Below are positions 12,369-23,170 of a stretch of DNA of 64,000 bases, piece by piece. A program made the position numbers and the translations under genes. The notes beneath the pieces were generated by a model. The model was not told where the DNA came from. It worked only from the letters and a program-made list of their open reading frames with translations, and did no database searches. The stretch is from Zelopaecilomyces penicillatus (lineage: Eukaryota > Ascomycota > Sordariomycetes > Hypocreales > Pseudodiploosporaceae). Location: positions 2,480,001-2,544,000 of the forward strand of contig VCCP01000004.1 of NCBI GenBank assembly GCA_005765155.1, read 5' to 3'. The first letter of the stretch is position 1; each line of letters begins with the position of its first letter.

Positions 12369-13888
12369 CCCTCTTGTTTTTAAAGACCCAAAGCCTGGCG
12401 TTTTGGTGTGTTTCTCTGCTCTCTCTCTTTTCTCCTGATCTTTTGCCTGTACTAGATTTTTCGGCTCGGCGGAAGACTACAATATTCTTCCCTTTTTTAA
12501 GAGAAAACTGTAAGGAAAATGAAATACCCATGGAGATTCCATGGTCAGGAGCTCCCCATAACACCTCTATTCTCTATTTTGTCCTCTTTTTCTTTACTTG
12601 TTTCTCAGAGTACAAGCATTGTCTACCTACTTAATACTTTTTGGTTTCTTCTCCATATGTACGACTATCGCAGGCTCGATAGAATAATATGTACAATACA
12701 TCAAATCACTACAAGAATAATAGTCGTTTCCCAATAGAACCAACTGGGTTCCATACCATAATCAACAGATAGCCCATCCCTCCATCATGGGGGTTCCACT
12801 GCACCCCTCCCCCCCTTAGCCCCCCTTTCACACAAGCATTAGACTCTCAAGTTTGTTCTCTTATCTCGACTTTCTTAACAAACCTCTGATATATGTGTGT
12901 CATACCATCAATACGCCTTCCCGCAACATGTTTGTTTGCTTCTAGTGCATTTCCACACCATCTCTGGGAGCCAGGCCGCATCGCTGTTGGATGTTCGCTC
13001 AACCCCTCTCCACTCCTGAACATATGCCCGCGTGACCACACCGTTTCAACTATTATCCCCCTCATCCGACTCTCAACGCCATTCTCTTCATCGTGGGGCT
13101 ATTCTCAAAAGTGAATGTTCTGTGCGTATCGGCCCGAGGTGAATCCCAAAAGTGCTGCCCGGTCCCAACATCAATCCAGTCCTTACCCTCAAAGCATGCA
13201 GGTCCCTACAGCCCGCTTTTGACTAAGCCCAATATTAACGTGGCCACATGATATCGGGGATTACTGTTACAAACAAAGACGACCATAACCCATGTAGCGC
13301 AGGTAGAGTAACAATTCAAAGCTGTTGTGTATTGTTCCTAGATATAACCTTAATCCTTGGCTTATCTGAATTCCTAAATCTTAACCAAAGCCGTGACCAA
13401 CACGGTCCGGCAGCAAAATGTAGCCTTTGCCTCCCCATCCCATGCCCCAAGGGGTTTGTTTGTGTTATATACAAAGCAAAAAAGTAAGAAAAAGCACAAA
13501 AAGTCATAGAAGAAAAACCAATCGTACAGGAATGAGCACGAAGTCTTTCTTGTTCGCCAACGCCTGGTCTCAGTGCAGAAACTGCCACGCCTCCAAAGTC
13601 AACAGATAACGATAGAGGAAATTTAGGGAACCCCAATGATGTAGCATCGTAGATTGCTCAAAAGCCCCAGATGGATGAATGTTCGAATAGAGGTCTCAAC
13701 CCCTCAGGAGATATGCCAAAAGTATGGAGCGGCTCCAAAAAACAAACAATCATCGAACTTTCAAGCTCTGTGCTGAAAACACAAATCGCTGTTGAGAAGT
13801 GTTGTAGCCTTCACCGATAGATGCAATTACTCATGAGTACAAAGTAGAGAGAGATATCACACGAAAACATCATGTCAAATAGGGCGAT
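12369..13888. other. intergenic region between convergent wetA and FLC genes
   Basis: This spacer should contain both 3' UTRs. The T-rich first 300 bases fit a wetA 3' UTR. There is a C-rich stretch at 12806-12826. No reading frame with coding character, RNA gene or repeat is seen. Confidence 0.5.
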
Positions 13889-16211
13889 TTAGTGCTCATA
13901 TCCAGCACCACGTTGCCAAGGGCTGCAAGTACGTGTTAGCAATGGAAAACAGTAATACCATTGAACTGGGTAATTCTCACCTAGAATTGTTTTGAGATCG
14001 GAAACCACCAGCAGGGCTTGCGCTGTTGTTTGAGCGCTGAGGAGCCAGTGATGATCCTGACTGGTTGTATGGGCTTGGCGAGTTGCCTCGGAAAGGGCTC
14101 TGACCTCGTTGGCCATTGGCCGGGAAGAGAGGCATAGATGGATTGACAGGGGACCGAGGCCTCTGTTGGAAGGATTGTTGAGACGCCGATGCGGACCCAG
14201 TGAAAGGCACACTAGCAGGATCCGTTCGGCGACGAAGATCCTCGGATGAGAGAGACTCGTTGTCGTCATCGAGATCAAGATGAGACTTGTATCCCGACTT
14301 GTCTCCACGGGCAGTAGCCGCCAAAGCATCGAGCTCCGTGGTGGTGGTAAGCTGCGTCTGTGATTTCATGAATGAGGCACGATCATCTGCCATGACCTGG
14401 TACCGCGCATCGGGGTTCTTGCGGAAGAAAGTGAGTGTGGTGGAAATGATGACCATGAGCAAGAGAATGAGCGAAAAGGCGGCGTTGAGAACGAAAAGAA
14501 CGACACCAACAACACCCACAACCAGCTTAGGGGCACCAAAGACATTGGTGAAGATGAGGAGGAAGATGGCGTTGAGGAAGTTGACGACGCAAATGGCAAT
14601 GTTGAAAGAGTTTGTGCTCTTGTCCATCCAAGGACGGAGAACCGAGGCTCCAATCAGGGCGGCAGCCTCAATTACAACGAAGCCAACAGCCTGGGCAATG
14701 CCGCTCTTTTGGGCAAAGGCAACGAACATGGCCTTGATCAGGGTGTATCCCAGAACAGGTGCGATGAAGTAGTATGCAGAGGCACGGAACTGGATGTAGA
14801 GGAAACCCCACTTGTTGAGAGCTTGAGGATCTGAGAAGAGAATATACGCAGGATTCCTGTGCATGGTGACAGAACGACGGGCAATTCGAATGACCTTGCT
14901 CGCGCCCCAGCCAAGAGTGATGAGGAGGCCGAAGAAGAAGAAAACAGCAAGAACAACTTCAGCGACGGAATCCCTCTGGGTGAACTCCCACATGCAGAGG
15001 ATGGCCATTTGAGGGAAACCAATGAGGCCCACACGGAAGAGAATACCCTTGAGAATGGTGACCCAGCCATTTCGGAACTCGAGGAATCTATCTCCCTTCA
15101 TGAACTTTCTCTTTGCAGCGAGCTCGAGAACACCCTTGAAGCCGGCAACGGAGAGAGTAGTGAGGACAGCAAAAAGCCAGAAAAAGGTGAGACCAGTCAT
15201 GAACAGGTTGGTGGTTTCAATCTTGGCCTTGAAGGCCACGCGCTGGATACCATAGACGATGAAGCTACCAGATCCGGTGGTAATATTGGCACGCTTGGCA
15301 AGATTGACGGCAGCTCGGGGCATCATAGCAGCAGCACGCTTGAAGAGGCTGAGACTGACCTCAGCGACCTGCAAGCTTCGCTTCTCGACTTGGACTGAAA
15401 CAGTGGTGAGGGAGTCGAATATTGTCGAGGGAGTGCCACCGGTGGCTCGTTGGTACCAGGTGAAGATATCCTGCATAAAGCTGAGACGAATAATGCCCAT
15501 AGACCATTGGAAATCCTGGGTCCAGGACTGAACAATGGGAGGCAGATGGACACCTGTCAAACCAAGGATAGCCTGAGCCTGGAAGTAGCTGAACAGGGAA
15601 AGAGAATTGGCGGCGACGTGAGCAGCAGTGTTGGAATGGCCCAGACCATTAACAACAGCTGAAGAGGTAAGAGCCAAGCCAGCAATGATAGCAGAAGCCC
15701 ACTTAACACCGACCAAGTTGACGGTCTTTCCGTTGGAAATGTCAGCCTCAACACAGGCGACACTGGTGGACTCCTTGGTCAGATTGACATAAACTCGAAC
15801 AGTCGCGTCCAGGTCGGGAATCAGATAAGCGATGCCGGGGATCTTAGAGGCAGCATCTCCGACAGGGAGATTGAACTCCAAGGGCAGCTTTCCGGAAACC
15901 ATGGGGCAAAGACCAGCTAGTTTAGAGTTACAAGGATCGAAGGTCTGTCGCAGAAAGGTGTAACCATAAGCAGAAGCCTCAATATCGAAAATGACTTTGC
16001 CCTGAACGGATGAGGTGGCGACGATGTTGATGGTAGCGGAGTTGTTCTTGGGAGTGTAAACAACGTTGAACAGACTAGCCTGGAAGCCGGAGTCCTGCTG
16101 GCAAGCGTTTAGTGAATTGGATATCAGCATCCTCTCCGCCGACACGGTCGGTGACAGCATTGTGGCCATCGAGGCCAGAAGGAGAAGCGGTGTCTGAACG
16201 AGCGACCGCAT
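13889..16211 (-). CDS. FLC/TRP-like transmembrane protein with ML-like domain, 754 aa
   Basis: A fungal TRP-like protein of the FLC (flavin carrier)/Pkd2 family, linked in other fungi to calcium and FAD handling, cell wall integrity and hyphal growth at the plasma or endomembranes. Residues 1-25 are a signal peptide; residues about 26-165 form the Cys-containing ML-like lumenal domain; residues about 170-630 hold a series of hydrophobic segments; the rest is a Ser/Pro/Gln-rich cytoplasmic tail. There are two exons, 16211-13981 and 13922-13889. The 58-bp intron has donor GTGAGA, branch TGCTAAC and acceptor TTGCAG. Reading through the donor gives an early stop; splicing gives a tail ending PWQRGAGYEH, as I recall for relatives. 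The upstream region is CT-rich on the coding strand. Family assignment is firm; the transported substrate is unknown. Confidence 0.9.
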
Positions 16212-17277
16212 TGTGACGGTAGGTTATTCTTCTTTCTACTATCAGGTTGATGTCTTTCAACTTCAGAGTGGTGAGATGGTTGTCGGCCAGCGAAACGCGA
16301 TTTGAGAGTTTGGGCCCTGTTGGGTCAAATTCGATGAGCGACGATGCGAGTTATTACGATTAACCAAACTGGCGGCAACGTTTCAGGCACTGCCTTTGTC
16401 GGAGTCGTCGGGTCTGTGGTACTCGAAATAGCTAAAGAAATATGAGTTTCGATATCGATGGCGGATGCCGTGGGAACATTGATGGACTCGTACAAACTAG
16501 TTGCGATCAGAGAGGCAGGAAGCGATAGAAAGCGAGCGACCGTATTCCGCCGAAAGCGAGCGAGGCGAGATACAGATGAGGTTTGAACAGCGAGAAGGAG
16601 AAGAAGGAGAAGACGTGGGAAGAAAAAGAACAGATTAGCGAACGCGGTGAGATGCTCGGACGCACTCGTTGAAGGGGGGGTGTTCTTTTTGTGACGATGA
16701 TGGTTATATGGGGGAAACGGGAGGGTAGGAGTGTGCGGATGTAGGAGGAGGACAATCACGAGGGTCACTGGGGGAGAGAGGATGGGATGGGATCTCGTAC
16801 GATCGAGTAGGTACCTGGAACGGGCAGAGCAGCAGCGGCAGCGGCAGCAGCAACAGTACGACGGTCCAGTTGATTAATTAGGGGTGGCTCTGGGGGTGTG
16901 TGCGTGTGGGCGGCCACCAGCCAACCAAGGCCCAGCGTTGTCCAGGATATGTCCAAGGAAGGGAAAACCTGGCGATAGCTGTGTCTTGGAATGTGTCGGC
17001 AGAGTGGGGCCTCGAAGGCTGTGCAGTACCTGCTTCGGCAGCGGCGCCACTGCGGGAGACGCATGTACACAAGCCTCCTGCCCAGGCCGGGCGGGGTCGC
17101 CATCTCGTATCCGCACTAACAGTGGGTACATGGAGACAGGCCAACCTACGTATCCTCATGGGGGAAAGAACAGGCGCTTCGTCGTCCAAGCGCCTGGCGT
17201 CCCTCTGTCTGTTGTTCGGGGGAGGCATCTGGTTGTTTGGGCGGTGGTAGGACGGGGCACCTTGGCACTAAGGGAGA

Positions 17278-17297
17278 TACCTAAGGTACCTTAGGTA
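17278..17297. repeat. 20-bp perfect palindrome
   Basis: The sequence TACCTAAGGTACCTTAGGTA is identical to its reverse complement, and TAGGTACC follows directly. Its half-site TACCTAAGGTA, or close variants, recurs in other spacers of the window (for example 3190-3200 and 63005-63015). It could be a dimeric transcription-factor site or part of a dispersed repeat. The palindrome is directly seen; its function is unknown. Confidence 0.8.
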
Positions 17298-17632
17298 GGT
17301 ACCCTTCCAACAGGACCCTCGCTCTCGCTGTTCGGGGTTTGCTGCGCATTACACGCAACCGGTAATCACATGAATTGATTACGGGTTTATGTGAGCTATT
17401 AAGGGTGTTCTACGTATGTACTGTTTATCGGCTGATTACGATATTTGGCATTGTTATGGGCAACGGGCCTCAGCTTGGGAGGATGCGCCGTGGGTTCATG
17501 CGACAGCCCAAAAGGGGGAGAGATTCTTCTGCAAGTGAAGGGGAGAGGCGAAGGGTAGTGACCAAGGTACACAGGCAGGTACATGTTCCTGTATCAGGTT
17601 GGAACTTGGAACTTGGAACCAAGAAGCCAGGG

Positions 17633-17662
17633 CCTCCTCCTCCTCCTCCTCCTCCTCCTCCC
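17633..17662 (+). repeat. (CCT)n microsatellite, about 10 units
   Basis: An uninterrupted CCT/CTC triplet run in intergenic DNA, directly preceded by three tandem copies of TTGGAAC at 17599-17620. It lies outside any supported coding region. Confidence 0.85.
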
Positions 17663-19348
17663 CACGCTCATATGCCGATTTCCTACTGTACGGTCCATCA
17701 CCCTGACACGGAAGGCCACCAAACATGCAGGTTCATCTGATTCCTCCCTTGACGGCTCCCATCATTCCCATTCCCCTCCTAGTAATCAACGAATAGAACC
17801 CTCCAAGGAGAAAATCCTTTGCGAACCCTTTCTCCCCCGCGCCCCCCCTTCCCCTTCCGCTTCCCCAAATACGGAATGAACCAGCCGTCAAACACGAGAA
17901 AAAGCGCCCCAAAAAGGAAACCAGCCCACAAGTTCGACGGCGCGCCTGTATAAAAGCCTGCAAAGCAACAAGGCCCTTGGAAATTACGGCGGCTGCACTG
18001 CCTCCTCTCTCGGCAGTGGACGGGGTTCGTCGTCGTCGTCCACTCGAGGAATTCGGTCCTGGGCGTCTGGTCTTCATCTTCTCCTAGACCCAGCCAGCCA
18101 CGGGTTTCCCAGGGCTTGCTTGCACTGCTACAGACAGCCCGCTGCTGCCCCCCTCTCTCACACAATCCGCTGATGTTACTCGCGCATACCGACCTGGCGC
18201 CCTAGCCCGCCCGCTGCGGGTTGGTGTATATTTTTGAACCTCGTAACTTTAACAGCCCAGAAAGGTAACCAAGCAAACCTGAAGTACGGGCGCTGCGCCT
18301 GGTGTGCATTCGTCATCCACTCTTGGCTGTTCCAAGCTGCCAAGGGGCCCGCCGCCGGCGTGTAGATGGGATGGATGGTAGTTACGAATTTACCAATCAA
18401 GCACTGAGTCGCGCAGCAAAAAATTGCAATTGCTAGGCGTCCCCATCTCTTGGGTTATGTGCTAGTAATAATCATTACTTTGTTCGCTTCTATGAAGCTG
18501 AATGAGCATAACAAATAAAGTTTTTGTTATTGCCTTTGTATCCATCCATCTTCTCCCCTGCTTTTAAGAAACGCCCAGCCAGCGGTACATTGCTGTTGCC
18601 GGTTCAACCCGTGAGTAACTTTTCCCTTGCTGCGCTCCAAGCCGTCAGTGGCTTGAGAGGTTTGCCAGTAGACTCGGAGAACAGCGCAGCCAGCCTACAT
18701 TAACCGGCCGCCCTTGGCAAAGTCGAGAATGGTCAACAAATCCAATTCACTTCATTCATTACGTTTTTCGGATATTCAATAACCCGCGCCCTCTGTTGTG
18801 GTCACCCCCGTGCAGGCACATCAAAGCCTCCAGATACCCTACACGTGCGGTTTCATATTCTGCCGGAAATGATCCTCGTGGCTAGCCAAGCCTTGTTTCG
18901 TATTTCCTACTACACATGCATGTGTCCAATTATTTCAAGAAGCCTGAAACGCGGCAATATGTAGTATAATGTATCGAGGACAAGTCTTTGCGGCTGCCTC
19001 GCTGAACATATCCCCTAGTATAAGTTAGCATCCTCATTCAAATGGCGCCAAACCAAACACACCGTTGAGGATTATAAAGGTCATTGACAAACCTTGGGAT
19101 GAACCATCAAGCAGGTTTAGCAAAATTACGCCGCGCACTGAACACAATATGCCAAGTCCGGAGAAACAAAAAAGGTCAAGTGATGAACTATAAACATCGT
19201 TCTCTTTGGGTCATTAATAACATTACACATCTCTATCATATAGGCTTGACCTCATAACAAGACGAGAGAACAAGCAAAACAAACAGCCCATAAATCAACA
19301 CAAACATCCTTTTCCGCCTCAGTCTTAAAACATGTACCCGGAAAGCTA

Positions 19349-21937
19349 TTACAGTACATCCCATTGAGTATTCCACGGCTGGTTCCCCTGCAAAAAGTCG
19401 ATGCCGTGCTTGTAATTGCTAATCAGCTCCTCCTGGTCCACGCCACAGTGCGTCTGCCCGTCCCGCCCCTCGAACCAGCCGAGCCCGTAGACCTTCTTGT
19501 TGCCCAGCCTCTTCATCATCTGTGCGCTGCTCATCTTCTCCGTGCCCACAAAGTCGTACAGCATCTTGCTCTGGTGGATAAACGCCAGCACCGATGAGAT
19601 GGTGTTGGGCTGTCGCGGGAGGAAAGGGTGGCGTCGCCGGAAAAAGACAATGGTCGCGACCGTGCTCATGTAGAGAAGGATAAAGACCGACATGCTCAGG
19701 GATACCAAGAACGACATTTTAGTTTCCTGTCCCGAGTTGATAAGGTGGGCTTTGCCAGCTTTTTTTGAGTTGTAGGCAATGATGAATTCCTGACCGTCGA
19801 CCGTGGCCAGGCCGGATACGAGAATGGTCAGGAACTCAGCCATGACGCTCCCAAAGCCAACGAAAAAGACAAGGATATGACCGTTCAAAAGCGCTCGCAA
19901 TGGAAAATAACCAAACGGTAGAGCAGTGTAGTCCAGTCCCAGTGTCTTGGCTGGTGCATGTCGCTTTGACAGGATGTAGTATGGCTCCATCATGCGCACC
20001 GCCGTTTCCATTGCACCCCAGGCCAGCTTGAGGCAAACGGCCAGAGCTGTGATGACTTGTGGGGCCTTGTCCGTGACGACATCTGCCGGCGTGAATAGAA
20101 AAGCTGGGATGAAGCCCATGAAGAGTAGCAGGCTGAAAATGAAGAGAATGGAACCAACTGGCCGCAGCATCATGGGGTGAGGGTTTTCAGGGAGATGATG
20201 GTCCTCGTATTTGGCCTTTTCCTGCGAAGTGACCGGGTTCTCGTCGTCTGGGGCGAGGGATGAGTTTCTCAACATGTAGCGGTTATGCTTAATCTTGAGA
20301 TGGATATCGCGGTGCTTGGCCGTGTCCATGTCTTTAAAGTCCATGAGGATGTGGCTCACCACCGCCATTGACGCCAGACCCGCGATACCCCTAACGTCAG
20401 ACAACAATCCAGAGCGCCGCGTCTGGAGCAAATAAAACAGCGCGCAGCCTGCAACCGCACACACGGCCAGTGTCGACGTCAACAGACGAGACCAGACCGC
20501 CGAGAAGAGCAGCTGCTTCTCACCATCCGGATGGCTCAGCCGATCCTTGCGACTAGGGCTCAGCACAATCGACGCGGCGGCAAAAGTCGGTACCAGCGAG
20601 ACGGCAAAAATGGTCGCTACCGACGACAGCGCCACAGCATAGTGGCCCTTTTTGAGCGCACGAAACGGCCGCAGGAAGTTGAAGCTGGTGGTATAGTCGA
20701 CGTTGAGAGACTCGGCGGCCAGCGCACCGCCCTGCTTGGATAGCTGGTAAAAGGCCTCGAGTCGGCGCACCTCAAAGTCGGTAAACTGCCAGAGCACGCC
20801 GTAGACGACGGCAGACAGGGTTGGGCCAAACTTGACGGAGAAGTAAAGCCAGGGTGCTAGATCGGATGGCTTGGTGAACTTTTGCAACGGGTTCTTCTTG
20901 TTGTACTTTTGCAACAGAATCTCCTGCACCACGGCCAGCCCAACAGAGAGGAGAACCAACATGGTGAGGTACGGCCATTGCATAGAAAAGGGCTTCCAGT
21001 TCGGTTGCGGGTAGAAGATCTGCTTCACCTGCTCTTTCACGGGGAACGTCGAGCGGTGTAAGTCGCCAAGCATCATCATGCCAGGTCCCTCCATGTTGCT
21101 AAGGTCAGTCTCAGCAGGCTCTTCCATAATGACCTCGATAACCTCGCCCCGTTTGTTTGCTTGCTCCTGCCCCATGTGCCGAATCGTTTCAGCACGACCT
21201 AGGCGCCTGCTCAGTCGCCGCCGCGAAAACGACCGCGCCATATTATTCTGCGTCATGACGGGCGACGAGAGCAGATCGGCATCGCGTATGCTCGTGTCTG
21301 GTCGAAAGCCCTGGCCCAGCCCACCTGTCAGGTTGCCCTTTGCCTCCTGTTCCTGCAGCGCCTTTACGAACTCCTCGTCATGAGAAGTCATCGGTCCAAG
21401 TGCCGCTGTGATATCAAATGCCGGCCCCACGGGCCCATCGTCGTCATCTTCTTCTTCCTCAATGGGCGCATATCTGTCCGACCCTGTGCCCATGGGGGCG
21501 GCGGACCCAAGTAGAGACAGGTCGTATGATTCCTCCTCTATGCTTTCAGGTACCGGCTGCATAAAGGAAGAGCCATAGCCAGATTTCCGGCTTGACTTTG
21601 ACGAGGTTCTCGGCAGCGGGTTGCTGGGCACAGACAGCGGCGCATATGTGCCGGCGCTCGAGTACGCAGACGATCCGGGCCACGCCGAGCCGGGCGAGTA
21701 TGTTGTATGGCCCCCGTACTGGGTAGTATCTGCCGGGTCTCCTGAATGGCCGTACTCGGAATCGATCGAGACCATGGACTCGCGTCCTCGCAACGGGTGA
21801 GTGCTGTGGTAATCCTCATAGTAGCCGTGGTCGATGTCGCTGATATCGGAGATGTTGGATGCTCTGTGGGTAAGTGGGTGATCTGGCTCAGGAGCCCCTC
21901 GGAGGGACTCTCTGCTCGGATAGCTATGATGGTTCAT
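19349..21937 (-). CDS. DUF3433 (SPRAY-type) multi-pass membrane protein, 862 aa
   Basis: A large fungal membrane protein of the DUF3433 family, to which the Neurospora spray gene product (hyphal tip calcium and branching) belongs as I recall; the biochemical activity is unknown. Residues 1-300 are a disordered, acidic, Ser-rich cytoplasmic region containing an Arg cluster (SRRRLSRRLGR). The rest has about ten hydrophobic segments in two homologous halves: a block with YQLSK...LNVDYT...RALKKGH is echoed later by YILSK...LGLDYT...RALLNGH. The C-terminal 80 residues are soluble. The gene is a single exon starting at the first ATG of the frame. Some databases mislabel this family as a purine-biosynthesis enzyme; nothing here supports that. 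Family call is firm; orthology to spray itself is likely but unproven. Confidence 0.8.
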   Translation of the reverse strand: MNHHSYPSRESLRGAPEPDHPLTHRASNISDISDIDHGYYEDYHSTHPLRGRESMVSIDSEYGHSGDPADTTQYGGHTTYSPGSAWPGSSAYSSAGTYAPLSVPSNPLPRTSSKSSRKSGYGSSFMQPVPESIEEESYDLSLLGSAAPMGTGSDRYAPIEEEEDDDDGPVGPAFDITAALGPMTSHDEEFVKALQEQEAKGNLTGGLGQGFRPDTSIRDADLLSSPVMTQNNMARSFSRRRLSRRLGRAETIRHMGQEQANKRGEVIEVIMEEPAETDLSNMEGPGMMMLGDLHRSTFPVKEQVKQIFYPQPNWKPFSMQWPYLTMLVLLSVGLAVVQEILLQKYNKKNPLQKFTKPSDLAPWLYFSVKFGPTLSAVVYGVLWQFTDFEVRRLEAFYQLSKQGGALAAESLNVDYTTSFNFLRPFRALKKGHYAVALSSVATIFAVSLVPTFAAASIVLSPSRKDRLSHPDGEKQLLFSAVWSRLLTSTLAVCAVAGCALFYLLQTRRSGLLSDVRGIAGLASMAVVSHILMDFKDMDTAKHRDIHLKIKHNRYMLRNSSLAPDDENPVTSQEKAKYEDHHLPENPHPMMLRPVGSILFIFSLLLFMGFIPAFLFTPADVVTDKAPQVITALAVCLKLAWGAMETAVRMMEPYYILSKRHAPAKTLGLDYTALPFGYFPLRALLNGHILVFFVGFGSVMAEFLTILVSGLATVDGQEFIIAYNSKKAGKAHLINSGQETKMSFLVSLSMSVFILLYMSTVATIVFFRRRHPFLPRQPNTISSVLAFIHQSKMLYDFVGTEKMSSAQMMKRLGNKKVYGLGWFEGRDGQTHCGVDQEELISNYKHGIDFLQGNQPWNTQWDVL

Positions 21938-23170
21938 GGTTCAGGAACCCAGACATGGCGAACTTTGAGGCGGACTAGCTGAGGACCTGGAAGCTCTGCG
22001 GCCGTGGTGTGTGACGAGGCTGGTGCGACGAAGTCGGACACGATTATTCCTTAGGATACGCAGGGCGAGACACGCAACGACGGAAACGAGCGGCTTAATC
22101 AACGTGTCGCAAATGTATGAGGCGCAAAATAGGAACGATGAGAAGTCTTCTTTGGCAACGAAACGAGAGACTGGCTCCTCACGGCGGAAGAACAAGACGA
22201 TGCGTGATAAATGGAGGGACTGTCCGCCCTGGTCGGAAGAGGTTGGCACGATTCATAGTGGTTAAAGTAATGTAATGTAGGTAATAATGTAGGGCTGGCC
22301 TGGCTTGCTTGGCTGCTGGGCGCTGGCTGGATCACTGATCGATGGCGCCGGCTGCTGACGCGATAGTCTCTTCAGCCGCCCGGCTTGGAGCTGCGTGATT
22401 GGACTATGGATGGACTCTGTGATAGGGCCTGTGCTGCCTGCACACACATAGCCGATGGGGGGTTTCTCCAGGCCTTGACACAACCCCGACAGGCCCTGAC
22501 AAGCTCTGACTGGATGACTGTCCCACGGCATAAAGCTCCCGTTGAGGCTCTAACGGGGGCGGCCTCCTGCGTCTGGCTGGTGGGCTTTGGCAGTTGATGA
22601 GACTAGCTAAGCGCCTCATTCTCAAGTGTGCCCTATTTTTGGCAGTCTAATTCATAGGTTGATTTAAAGTCCCTCACCACCCATCTGCCGCGTATCTTTC
22701 AACCTACTTACATGTCTCGAATTACCGCGGCAGGTCGCGAAAAGATTTCCATGAAGAAAATCTACATGGACAGACTGATGCTGGGCGCTGGTCAGTGCTT
22801 GAATGGAGGCGACATGATCATCCAGCATAGTCCCGACTCCCATGTAATATAGAGTGTGATAGCCATATGTGGCCTGGGGGGGAATATCAGAGAAATGAAG
22901 CGTCAAACACAAGCATACAAGCAATAGCACGCCAAATGTCAGTGTAGTTCCCTATTAATGTAATCTTGTGTCATCAAATAAAGCCATCCTAACTCCCATA
23001 TACGGGCTGTTTTTACATAGCCCATCCCAAGAACTCCAATCTAACCAACTACCAATTACTCTTCATTGCTGATATGCAAGTAAAAAAAAGAGGAAAAAAA
23101 AAAGACTTGCAGAATGAGGAAAAACAAAGGCCTGTAGACTGGACACACAGACCAAGTAAAGAGGGAGAAA
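21938..23170. other. intergenic region between DUF3433 gene and PLC-like gene
   Basis: It holds the promoter of the DUF3433 gene (on the - strand) and the 3' flank of the phosphodiesterase gene at 23171. Many short frames overlap on both strands and none looks coding. No repeat of note was found. Confidence 0.45.

Larger units (their letters stand above)
16212..19348. other. 3.1-kb intergenic region with palindrome and microsatellites
   Basis: It holds the promoter of the FLC gene (on the - strand) and the 3' flank of the DUF3433 gene. Small repeats are a CAG/CGG triplet tract at about 16827-16856, three copies of TTGGAAC at 17599-17620, about ten CCT units at 17633-17662 and a 20-bp perfect palindrome at 17278-17297. 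Short frames on both strands are low complexity or overlapping, and none is called. Confidence 0.5.
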
